From positions 1 to 7,268 of the forward strand of contig JALSNB010000322.1 in NCBI GenBank assembly GCA_026987225.1: a stretch of DNA of 7,268 nucleotides, read 5' to 3'. Shown in pieces: positions 1 to 5,787 of the stretch. Numbering within the stretch: position 1 is the stretch's first letter; the number at the start of each line of letters is the position of its first letter. This DNA comes from Caldisericaceae bacterium. Lineage in GTDB: Bacteria > Caldisericota > Caldisericia > Caldisericales > Caldisericaceae. The position numbers and the translations under genes are program-made. Under the pieces are notes generated by a model. The model worked only from the letters and a program-made list of their open reading frames with translations. It searched no databases and had not been told where the DNA came from.

Positions 1-1318
1 CCTCAACGGGACTGACTCTTTCAAGAATAGCATGCAGCGGTTTATCTTTATCTTTTACTTCGTCCAATACATTTTTCCATTGGGATTTGATCAAATCAAG
101 GCCGGTATTTTTGTTAACAACTTCTTCTTTTTTTTCTTCGCTAACCGGAGTCGAAACGGATTTCACATCCTCTGTATGAGACTCTGCATAAGGAGCAAAC
201 TTTTCTTCTTGAGAAGCTTGCTTGCCTGTAATTTCTTCAAACTCCATACTTCTTAACGCAGCAAGTTTAATCGGGAAAAATTGATCCGGGAAAAGATGCA
301 TGTTGCTCAGCAAATTGGCAAATTCGAATGAAATTTCAACAATCTTTTTCGTGCTTACGTATTTTGACTGTTCCTTCATCAATTCTACAAACGAGGAATC
401 TATGCCGGTCACTAATTCGCTAAAACCAAGAATTTTCCCGTCAAGCAATTTTTGCAAATAGTTAAGGAATTCCGTGACAAAAATTTTGCCGTCTTTACCG
501 CTCTGCTCTATATCTCTTACTATGGAAAGTGCCGAGTCTGGTTCTTTTCTAATTATCGTATCAAGAAAGTTTTTTAATAGTTCGTCTTTTGGCACACCGA
601 TAAGTTCCCTTATGCCATTTTCGTCTATTTTATTGAAAACCGTTATGGCCTGATCAAGAAGGCTTAGGGCGTTACGCAGTGAACCGGTCGCAAATCTTGC
701 TATCAGCAAAGCCGCACCGTCCGTTATCTCCACGCCTTCCTTTTCGGCAACTTCTTTAACTTTATTTGTAAGGCCTTTCAATGAAATCGGCTTAAAATAG
801 AACCGTTCGCAACGAGAAATAATTGTAGGCGGAATTTTCTGCGGTTCGGTAGTAGCAAGAATAAACACTACATTATGCGGAGGTTCTTCAAGAGTCTTCA
901 GTAACGCATTGAACGCCTGCATGGTAAGCATATGTGCTTCATCGATAATATAAACCTTATACCGAGCAGAAACAGGTGCATATTGAACTTTTTCCTTTAA
1001 GTCCCTAATCTCGTCTATTCCTCTGTTGGAAGCAGCATCGATTTCTATTACATCAAGGTTAGTACCATTCGTAATGGTTAGGCATTGAGTACATTTCATA
1101 CACGGAGTCGGGGTGGGCCCTTTCTCGCAGTTCAACCCCTTAGCAAATATTCTCGCAATGGAAGTTTTACCGGTACCTTTTGGCCCTGCAAAAAGATATG
1201 CATGAGCAATTTTTTTCTGTTTCAGCGCCTCTTGAAGTATTTTAACAACAGTTTGTTGCTCAACAACGTCTTCAAAAAGCTGAGGGCGGTATTTTCTGTA
1301 AAGAGCAATATATTTCAT
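1..1318 (-). CDS. dnaX: DNA polymerase III subunit tau/gamma (clamp loader), 3' end outside window
   Basis: This is the ATPase of the clamp loader, which opens and loads the beta clamp and, in its tau form, tethers polymerase cores at the fork. Reading the minus strand gives an uninterrupted frame of 439 codons to the window edge. The N-terminus (MKYIALYRKYRPQ) is typical of the family and fixes the start. Visible motifs are Walker A GPKGTGKT (residues 45-52), a zinc site of C64, C73, C76 and C79, Walker B with DEAH (126-129), the SRC arginine-finger motif (168-170) and sensor 2 GSLRNALSLLDQ (212-223). Domain III runs to about residue 360. A charged linker (about 361-404) follows, and then a stretch containing Q413-W414 and LHAIL that looks like the start of a tau-specific C-terminal domain. 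The linker holds an A8 tract described separately. There is no Shine-Dalgarno upstream; a -10 box ends seven bases before the ATG. Identification is very secure; only the far C-terminus is unseen. Confidence 0.97.
   Translation of the reverse strand, partial: MKYIALYRKYRPQLFEDVVEQQTVVKILQEALKQKKIAHAYLFAGPKGTGKTSIARIFAKGLNCEKGPTPTPCMKCTQCLTITNGTNLDVIEIDAASNRGIDEIRDLKEKVQYAPVSARYKVYIIDEAHMLTMQAFNALLKTLEEPPHNVVFILATTEPQKIPPTIISRCERFYFKPISLKGLTNKVKEVAEKEGVEITDGAALLIARFATGSLRNALSLLDQAITVFNKIDENGIRELIGVPKDELLKNFLDTIIRKEPDSALSIVRDIEQSGKDGKIFVTEFLNYLQKLLDGKILGFSELVTGIDSSFVELMKEQSKYVSTKKIVEISFEFANLLSNMHLFPDQFFPIKLAALRSMEFEEITGKQASQEEKFAPYAESHTEDVKSVSTPVSEEKKEEVVNKNTGLDLIKSQWKNVLDEVKDKDKPLHAILERVSPVE
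114..136 (-). other. Candidate slippery site (A8) in dnaX producing a gamma form
   Basis: On the minus strand eight consecutive A residues (135..128) span codons 395-397 (GAA AAA AAA), followed by G. This contains the heptamer A AAA AAA in the X XXY YYZ register required for -1 slippage. After a -1 shift the next codons read AGA AGA AGT TGT and then TAA (116..114), giving a product of about 401 residues that ends just after domain III. A +1 shift also stops, at TGA (93..91). In E. coli dnaX, ribosomal -1 frameshifting, and in Thermus dnaX, slippage on an A-run, produce gamma from the same linker region. No upstream Shine-Dalgarno-like stimulator or strong downstream hairpin was seen, so transcriptional slippage is the likelier mechanism here. 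That it functions is inference; the A-run and the stops are direct observation. Confidence 0.55.
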
Positions 1319-1352
1319 ATAAGCATTATACTTTAAATCACAAAAAACTCAA
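1319..1352 (-). promoter_or_regulatory. dnaX promoter giving a leaderless transcript
   Basis: On the minus strand TTGAGT (1352..1347) is followed after 16 bases by a perfect TATAAT (1330..1325). Counting the usual seven bases from the end of the -10 box puts transcription start at 1318, the A of the dnaX ATG. No Shine-Dalgarno sequence lies in front of the ATG. The protein N-terminus matches the DnaX family, so a downstream start is unlikely. A leaderless mRNA is therefore the simplest reading. The -35 box overlaps the tail of the upstream operon's terminator hairpin and its T-tract. Confidence 0.65.
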
Positions 1353-1365
1353 TCCGTTACGGATT
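1342..1365 (-). terminator. Rho-independent-type terminator of the VIT-mscS-SDR operon
   Basis: Positions 1351-1365 form a perfect inverted repeat, AATCCG and CGGATT around a three-base loop. In the minus direction it is followed by GAG and then six T residues (1347..1342). It lies 15 bases downstream of the SDR stop codon and just before dnaX, where termination of the upstream operon would be expected. The stem is only 6 bp with a tight loop, and three bases separate it from the T-tract, so efficiency may be modest and some read-through into dnaX is possible. Confidence 0.5.
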
Positions 1366-1380
1366 ACCCGACAAATCGCG

Positions 1381-2283
1381 TTATGTTTTATTTCTTTTAC
1401 GTTCATACTCTTCAAACTTTTTTCTGTAACGCTCAATCATTTTGTTTAGAACTTCTCTTTCACGTCCCTCTTTCCTTATTTTCTGGGCTTTACCGAGAGC
1501 GCTATTCACAGCTAAATCTATCACCCACGGAAACACCTTTGACACCAAATATACAAACCGTCCGTCCGGAATAATCTCATAAAAATTTTTCTTACCGTTT
1601 TTAGCAACAATGCTCATAGTGTAGGAAACAATTCTATCCGGCGTAGTTATGCCCCCTGATTCGTCAATCAAAAACGTTTCAAGAGGTTTCGTCTCGTTCT
1701 CACTGATTAGTTGATTTGTAAGCGTATCAATCGGGTAAACAACATAAAAGGAAATATCTTTATATTCGTATGAAAGACCTTTGACAAAAGAGCGCAAAGC
1801 AATTTTAGTCGGAGCATACGTTGTGTATCCGAAAGTATCTATAAGAGCCGCCATTGAGGAAATTACAATTACATTTATCTTTTTATCCGTATAATGTTGA
1901 AGTAAATGGTGCATCGTTTTTACAAAACCTAAATAGTTCGTATTCACGGATTGCACAAAATTGTCAAAAGGAATTTCGGCAAATTTTCTCGGAAAAGCAA
2001 CTCCCGCAGTATAAACGACATAGTCCGGAACTCCATTAAGACTGCTTAATGTTTCATCGATAACTTTTCCAAACGCCTCACTCGTTACGTCTCCCTGCAA
2101 AGCGTATATCTTGCTTTCATTTCTATTGAATTTTTCTATAAACTGTTTTGCACTCTCGAGCTTGGCCTTATTTCGAGAAATAATTGCAACATCAAGAGAT
2201 TGTTCTGCAAAGAACCGTGCAAATTCCCTGCCGATTCCGCTTGAACCACCTACGACAAGCGCTTTTTTTCCGTTAATTTTCAC
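1381..2283 (-). CDS. Short-chain dehydrogenase/reductase, 3-ketodihydrosphingosine reductase-like
   Basis: A 300-residue classical SDR, expected to be an NAD(P)H-dependent oxidoreductase with a Rossmann fold. The cofactor loop is GGSSGIG (residues 12-18). NTNYLG (114-119) carries the family Asn. The catalytic triad is the Ser pair at 142-143, Y156 and K160 (YAPTK). The NTNYLG block, the SSMAA...GYTTYAPTK spacing and YPIDTLT (183-189) resemble eukaryotic and bacterial KDSR/Tsc10 proteins, which reduce 3-ketosphinganine; a reductase for another long-chain keto-lipid is equally possible. A hydrophobic stretch near 243-260, like the C-terminal membrane anchor of KDSR, precedes a very basic, charged tail. 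The start is GTG, backed by a strong AGAGGTGA Shine-Dalgarno inside the end of mscS. The gene overlaps mscS by 11 bases, so the two are probably coupled. SDR assignment is secure, substrate is not. Confidence 0.9.
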   Translation of the reverse strand: MKINGKKALVVGGSSGIGREFARFFAEQSLDVAIISRNKAKLESAKQFIEKFNRNESKIYALQGDVTSEAFGKVIDETLSSLNGVPDYVVYTAGVAFPRKFAEIPFDNFVQSVNTNYLGFVKTMHHLLQHYTDKKINVIVISSMAALIDTFGYTTYAPTKIALRSFVKGLSYEYKDISFYVVYPIDTLTNQLISENETKPLETFLIDESGGITTPDRIVSYTMSIVAKNGKKNFYEIIPDGRFVYLVSKVFPWVIDLAVNSALGKAQKIRKEGREREVLNKMIERYRKKFEEYERKRNKT

Positions 2284-3334
2284 TTTTCACCTCTTTGTTT
2301 AAATATATAAGTTGCGTCGGATAGGCAAATTCTATGCCTTCCTTGTTAAATTCCTCGGTAATTTTTAGATTTATTTCCTGATGTATATTCATGTAGCGCA
2401 AATAATCGCTGTCTTCCACATAATAAACGGTTTCGAAATCAAGACTAAAATCTCCGAAGTTTACAAAATGGCATCTGTCGAATGTGGCACCGTTTATCCC
2501 ATCAATAATGGTTTTAATAATTTGCGGGATTCTTTTTAATTTTTCCATCGGTGTCTCGTAAATCACCCCGATCTTAAAAACAACTCGCCTGTTATTCATT
2601 CTCTTAAAGTTCTGGATGTATTCGTTTATAAGGCTCGTGTTTGATACAACGATCTCTTCTCCGCTCAAACTCCTTATTCTTGTTGACTTTAATCCTATAT
2701 GTTCAACGGTACCTGCAAAATTGTTAAAAGATATGAAATCGCCTTCCTCGAAAGGTTTATCAAAAATAATTGCAAAATAGTTGAACAGATCTCCCAAGAT
2801 TCGCTGAGCGGCAAGTGCCACGGCAATACCGGATATGCCGAGCCCCGTAATTAGGGCGGTAACATTTACGCCCAAATTATCCAGTATTAACACTAAACCG
2901 AAAGTATAAACCAAAACTTTAAGTACGCTCATTGCGCCTTTAAAGGAACGTTGCTTTAAGCTACTTCCGGCGCTTAAAGATATATATTTTTCCACAAACC
3001 AATCTATTGCAACGATCAGTATAAATACGATATAAATAGATACCAGAACTTTTAAAGATACGTTGATTATGCGTTGCAACCGAGAATCAAGGTGAATCTG
3101 CAATAATCCTATATATATGGCGCCGACATAGAAAAATACCATGGAACGTTTAATAAGGTAAACAAACAAATCATCCAATAAAGTTTTTGTTCTTTCGGCA
3201 ATTTTGCCGAGTTTTTTAATCAGGATGAATTCCAGAATTTTTAGCGTAAGGACGGATATTAAAAAAACAACAGTTGCACGCAGAATTTCGTTAACCATAG
3301 GAGTAACGGGGAGTTTATCAAAAAAGCTCAACAT
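2273..3334 (-). CDS. MscS-family small-conductance mechanosensitive channel
   Basis: A 353-residue inner-membrane channel of the MscS family, which opens under membrane tension to release solutes after hypo-osmotic shock. Hydrophobic segments lie near residues 15-38, 64-80, 92-113 and 136-157. They are followed by the Gly/Ala-rich pore helix LITGLGISGIAVALAAQRIL (161-180), the most diagnostic part of the family. The cytoplasmic beta domain follows, with FEEGDFISF (195-203), GTVEHIGLKSTRIRS (208-222) and the NTSLINEYIQNF segment (232-243). The mixed alpha/beta C-terminal domain ends with FAYPTQLIYL (336-345). With about five membrane segments it is somewhat longer than E. coli MscS. The ATG has a GGGGTGA Shine-Dalgarno that overlaps the stop region of the preceding iron-transport gene (12-base gap), so it lies in the same operon. 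Confidence 0.93.
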   Translation of the reverse strand: MLSFFDKLPVTPMVNEILRATVVFLISVLTLKILEFILIKKLGKIAERTKTLLDDLFVYLIKRSMVFFYVGAIYIGLLQIHLDSRLQRIINVSLKVLVSIYIVFILIVAIDWFVEKYISLSAGSSLKQRSFKGAMSVLKVLVYTFGLVLILDNLGVNVTALITGLGISGIAVALAAQRILGDLFNYFAIIFDKPFEEGDFISFNNFAGTVEHIGLKSTRIRSLSGEEIVVSNTSLINEYIQNFKRMNNRRVVFKIGVIYETPMEKLKRIPQIIKTIIDGINGATFDRCHFVNFGDFSLDFETVYYVEDSDYLRYMNIHQEINLKITEEFNKEGIEFAYPTQLIYLNKEVKSEN

Positions 3335-3346
3335 GCAATCACCCCT

Positions 3347-4213
3347 TTACACATTGATATGAAAAATCCTCCTTGCGGCACTGCCTATTAAAAACGAGAT
3401 TATGGCAACCGTTCCTGCAATAAATACCATTTCAATGAATATCGAACCGAAACGCCGATCCTGCACGACGGAAACAAAAAAAGAAAATATCAAGATCACC
3501 AAGCACCCAGCAACAAGAGAAATAAAAAATGCCAAAACGTAGTTTCTTATGAAAAAGAATGGCAAAACAAGAGCAAAAACTACTGTAAGATAAGCAATAA
3601 ATGTGTAAAGCGAGGCTTTCATAGGGTTGCTTTTTGTATTTTTGCTATCCGCTTTTTGAGAAAGATATTCCGAAGCCGCCATGGAAAGCGAAGCTGCAGC
3701 TCCGGTGATCATTCCTGCAACGCCGGTGGTCGTAGAGTTTTGAAGTGCAAAAGTAAGGCCGGCAAGTGTTCCTGTTATTTCGACAAGCGCGTCATTTAAA
3801 CCAAGCACAATTGAGCTTATATAACCTAATTTTTCCTCTTCTATCATATTTATAATCATTTTTTCATGTATTTCCTCTTCTTTAAGAATTTCTTTTGCTT
3901 TGGGATAAACTTTTTCGGCTTCTCTGTAAGCACTTTCTGCAACTCTTTCTCCGTTTTCCATGAGTTTTATGGCAAAAGTTATACCGAACAACTTTGATAA
4001 AAAAATATAGAAGAAGATTTTAAAGTTATTTTTTGGCACGTCCGCTCCGGTATATTCCTTCCACTCACGATAATGCCTAAGTTCGTCTTCTCCTATTTTC
4101 TCAAGTATTGCTTTATTTTTACCTCTTACATGTTTCGAAAGGTAGTTATATATATAATGTTCTGTGATTTCGTTTTTCTGAAAATTCAAAATTATTTTAT
4201 TGCCACGTTCCAT
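3347..4213 (-). CDS. Membrane-bound ferritin-like/VIT (CCC1) iron transporter
   Basis: A two-domain protein of 288 residues. The N-terminal part (about 1-125) is a ferritin/rubrerythrin-like helical domain with E15 and the two ExxH motifs E44-H47 and E113-H116, plus E93, which plausibly bind a di-iron centre. A hydrophobic stretch lies at 64-84. The C-terminal part (about 130-288) is a VIT1/CCC1 domain with the hallmark GLNDALVEITGTLAGL (138-153) and ASEYLSQKAD (180-189), and further membrane helices near 203-222, 225-250 and 258-279. The same architecture occurs in rhizobial MbfA, which exports iron, and in VIT-type vacuolar iron importers. The role here is probably Fe(II) or Mn(II) efflux or detoxification (inference). 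The start at 4213 has an excellent AGAGGAGG Shine-Dalgarno six bases upstream. An in-frame ATG at 4234 overlaps the -10 box and should not be transcribed. First gene of a three-gene operon. Confidence 0.9.
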   Translation of the reverse strand: MERGNKIILNFQKNEITEHYIYNYLSKHVRGKNKAILEKIGEDELRHYREWKEYTGADVPKNNFKIFFYIFLSKLFGITFAIKLMENGERVAESAYREAEKVYPKAKEILKEEEIHEKMIINMIEEEKLGYISSIVLGLNDALVEITGTLAGLTFALQNSTTTGVAGMITGAAASLSMAASEYLSQKADSKNTKSNPMKASLYTFIAYLTVVFALVLPFFFIRNYVLAFFISLVAGCLVILIFSFFVSVVQDRRFGSIFIEMVFIAGTVAIISFLIGSAARRIFHINV

Positions 4214-4261
4214 ATATTGCCTCCTCTGAAGCATTATAGCAAAATCAACGATATTTTATAA
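4214..4261 (-). promoter_or_regulatory. Promoter and Shine-Dalgarno of the VIT-mscS-SDR operon
   Basis: The minus strand reads TGCTATAAT (4241..4233), a perfect extended -10 element. A weak -35 candidate, TTATAA, sits 17 bases upstream (4261..4256). The predicted transcription start is at 4227-4225, inside AGAGGAGG (4227..4220), the Shine-Dalgarno for the ATG at 4213. The 5' leader would be only about 12-14 bases and would begin at the ribosome-binding site. The -35 region overlaps that of the divergent tsaE promoter. Confidence 0.6.
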
Positions 4262-4290
4262 ATCACGCATATTTGATATTATTATACGGT
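4255..4290 (+). promoter_or_regulatory. tsaE operon promoter, nearly leaderless
   Basis: TGATATTAT (4274-4282) matches an extended -10 element (TGn plus a 5/6 TATAAT). TTTATA (4255-4260), 16 bases upstream, is a fair -35 (4/6). The predicted transcription start is about 4288-4290, zero to three bases before the tsaE ATG at 4291. No Shine-Dalgarno is present (ACGGT precedes the ATG), which agrees with leaderless initiation. The promoter diverges from that of the VIT gene and their -35 regions overlap, so the two could compete or be co-regulated. Confidence 0.55.
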
Positions 4291-4713
4291 ATGAAAAAAA
4301 TAATTAAAACGCATAGTGCAGACGAGACAATAAAAATCGCCGAAGAGATAACGAAAAAATTAATCGGTAAAAACGAAAATACAATCATATTCCTCGAAGG
4401 GGAGCTCGGAGCAGGGAAAACTACGTTCGTAAAAGGAATAGCAAACGCTTTGAAAACAAACGAAACAGCGGTAAGCCCCACTTTTACGTTCATAAAAGAA
4501 TATGAAGGAATACTTCCCTTATATCATTTTGACCTTTACAGAATAGAAAATCCGGAAGAATTAGACGAGATAGGCTTTTTGGAATATATCGAAAGAAAAG
4601 GGATAATAGTAATTGAATGGGCGGAAAAGGTAGAGAAAATTATCGAACCGAATATCAAAGTCACAATAAAAAAGACTGGGGAAAAAGATAGGGAGATTTG
4701 TATCGATGAATAG
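4291..4713 (+). CDS. tsaE: tRNA threonylcarbamoyladenosine biosynthesis ATPase TsaE
   Basis: A 140-residue P-loop ATPase that binds the TsaB-TsaD dimer and drives turnover of the bacterial t6A-synthesis complex. Walker A is GELGAGKTT (37-45, K43). The family block VSPTFTFIKEY (61-71) follows, then HFDLYRI (79-85), the acidic EELDEIGFLEY segment (89-99) and VIEWAEK (107-113). Length is normal for the family. A TTG at 4273 is in frame, but the ATG at 4291 gives the usual N-terminus (MKKIIKTHSADET), and the TTG lies within the promoter. First gene of the t6A cluster; its last 8 bases overlap tsaB. Confidence 0.97.
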   Translation: MKKIIKTHSADETIKIAEEITKKLIGKNENTIIFLEGELGAGKTTFVKGIANALKTNETAVSPTFTFIKEYEGILPLYHFDLYRIENPEELDEIGFLEYIERKGIIVIEWAEKVEKIIEPNIKVTIKKTGEKDREICIDE

Positions 4714-5326
4714 CAGTATGCTTGCAATTAACAATGCATTTTCACCTACACTGATTGCGTTTGAAAGTAAAAACGGAGAATATTTTTCTGTTAGGGAAAA
4801 TCCGCCTAAAAAATTTCCGAACAACATTCTGTTCATAATAGAAAGTTTTTTAAAAGCGTTTTCAATAAAGCCTAATAATATAGGAGCAATAGCTGTTGTA
4901 AACGGGCCCGGCAGTTTCACGGGAACAAGAATAACCGTGGTTGAAGCAAAAATAATCGCCTATTCTTTATCCATACCGCTTGTTGCGATAAACTCCGTTA
5001 AACTCATAGGAAATATAGTACAAAACGGAACGGTCGCTCTCCCCGCAGGAAGAAACGAATTTTTCACAGCAGAATTTAAAAACGGTAAAATGACAGGAGA
5101 ACTAAAATGCACTGCAATGGACAAAATAGACAGTAAAGAAATATACTCCGTAAAGAAAATAGAGAATGAATTCGGCAGAAAAATAAACGTTGTAAGCGTT
5201 AGCGGGGAACAACTGCTAAAATATGCAAAAACGGAACTCGAAAAGGGAGAGATTTATAAAGACCCCCTTGCACTAAAACCGATTTATCTTCGTTCAACAG
5301 ATTTACTGTTTAAAAAAAGAAAATGA
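4706..5326 (+). CDS. tsaB: tRNA threonylcarbamoyladenosine biosynthesis protein TsaB (divergent)
   Basis: A 206-residue ASKHA-fold protein that dimerises with TsaD as the scaffold of the t6A complex. The diagnostic GPGSFTGTRI is at 67-76 and the C-terminal PIYLRS at 192-197, both at normal family positions. Several usually conserved places are altered. The N-terminal DTS/DTA of the first nucleotide-binding loop reads NNA (9-11), the His that normally precedes the first long helix is missing from KKFPNNILFI (35-44), and the IDAR-x-x-EVY block reads LPAGRNEFF (112-120). Because TsaB is not the catalytic subunit, these changes may be tolerated. The ATG overlaps the tsaE end by 8 bases and has GGGAGA nine bases upstream. 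The stop overlaps the rimI start as ATGA. Family and location are secure. Confidence 0.94.
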   Translation: MNSSMLAINNAFSPTLIAFESKNGEYFSVRENPPKKFPNNILFIIESFLKAFSIKPNNIGAIAVVNGPGSFTGTRITVVEAKIIAYSLSIPLVAINSVKLIGNIVQNGTVALPAGRNEFFTAEFKNGKMTGELKCTAMDKIDSKEIYSVKKIENEFGRKINVVSVSGEQLLKYAKTELEKGEIYKDPLALKPIYLRSTDLLFKKRK

Positions 5327-5787
5327 AACTATCCGTGAAAATAGAAAAAGCAACTACAAAAGATTTCAATGAGATATACGAAATAGAGATAATGAGTTAT
5401 GAAACGCCATGGCCTAAAGAAATGTTTGTTATGGATTATCTTTTTAATGGTAAGTCCGAGTACTTCGTTGCGAGATGGATGAAAAAAGTTATAGGTTTTA
5501 TCGGATTATGGGACGAAGGAGATAAGCTCCATATAGTTAATATAGCAGTCCATCCCGACTACAGAAAAAAAGGAGTGGGCAAAAAACTGATTGAATTTGC
5601 AATAAAAAAGGCAAAAAAAGCACATAAGAACGAAATATATCTCGAAGTAAGAAAAACAAACAAAATCGCACAAGCTCTGTATTCGAAATTAGGGTTTGAA
5701 ATACGGGAAGAATTGGAAAATTATTATAACAACAACGAAAACGGATATTTAATGAGGAAGGTAATAAATGAATATTTTAGGAATTGA
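5323..5787 (+). CDS. rimI: RimI-type ribosomal protein S18 N-alpha-acetyltransferase (GNAT)
   Basis: A 154-residue GNAT acetyltransferase using acetyl-CoA; RimI acetylates the N-terminal Ala of ribosomal protein S18. Motif A, NIAVHPDYRKKGVGKKLI (73-90), includes the RxxGxG pyrophosphate-binding loop (R81, G84, G86). LEVRKTN (107-113) and ALYSKLGF (118-125) place E108 and Y120 where E. coli RimI has its catalytic Glu and Tyr. NYYNNNENGYLM (133-144) matches the family's C-terminal YY...LM pattern. A RimI between tsaB and tsaD is a very common arrangement. There is no clear Shine-Dalgarno; the ATGA overlap with tsaB suggests translational coupling. The gene overlaps tsaD by 20 bases. The acetylation substrate is inferred from family and neighbourhood. 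Confidence 0.92.
   Translation: MKLSVKIEKATTKDFNEIYEIEIMSYETPWPKEMFVMDYLFNGKSEYFVARWMKKVIGFIGLWDEGDKLHIVNIAVHPDYRKKGVGKKLIEFAIKKAKKAHKNEIYLEVRKTNKIAQALYSKLGFEIREELENYYNNNENGYLMRKVINEYFRN

Noticed and set aside
111..120. Perfect 10-bp palindrome TTGTTAACAA downstream of the dnaX A8 tract
   Set aside because: It has no loop and so cannot form a useful RNA hairpin to stimulate frameshifting; short AT-rich palindromes are expected by chance.
32..256. Plus-strand open frame rich in Phe opposite dnaX
   Set aside because: It is a shadow of the dnaX linker: the Phe/Leu-rich composition is the complement of Lys/Glu codons, and there is no ribosome-binding site.
4214..4234. Upstream in-frame ATG at 4234 extending the VIT protein by seven residues
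   Set aside because: The ATG is part of the TATAATG promoter box and would lie upstream of the predicted transcript start; the strong Shine-Dalgarno serves the ATG at 4213.
4273..4290. In-frame TTG start extending TsaE by six residues
   Set aside because: It lies inside the -10 element, has no Shine-Dalgarno, and the extension does not match the family N-terminus.
4263..4920. Minus-strand open frames opposite tsaE and tsaB
   Set aside because: They are antisense shadows of well-supported genes, with low-complexity Phe/Ile/Ser composition and no recognisable domains.
5312..5318. A7 run near the 3' end of tsaB as a second slippage site
   Set aside because: It lies only a few codons before the stop, and slippage would merely change the tail; no functional reason to expect it.
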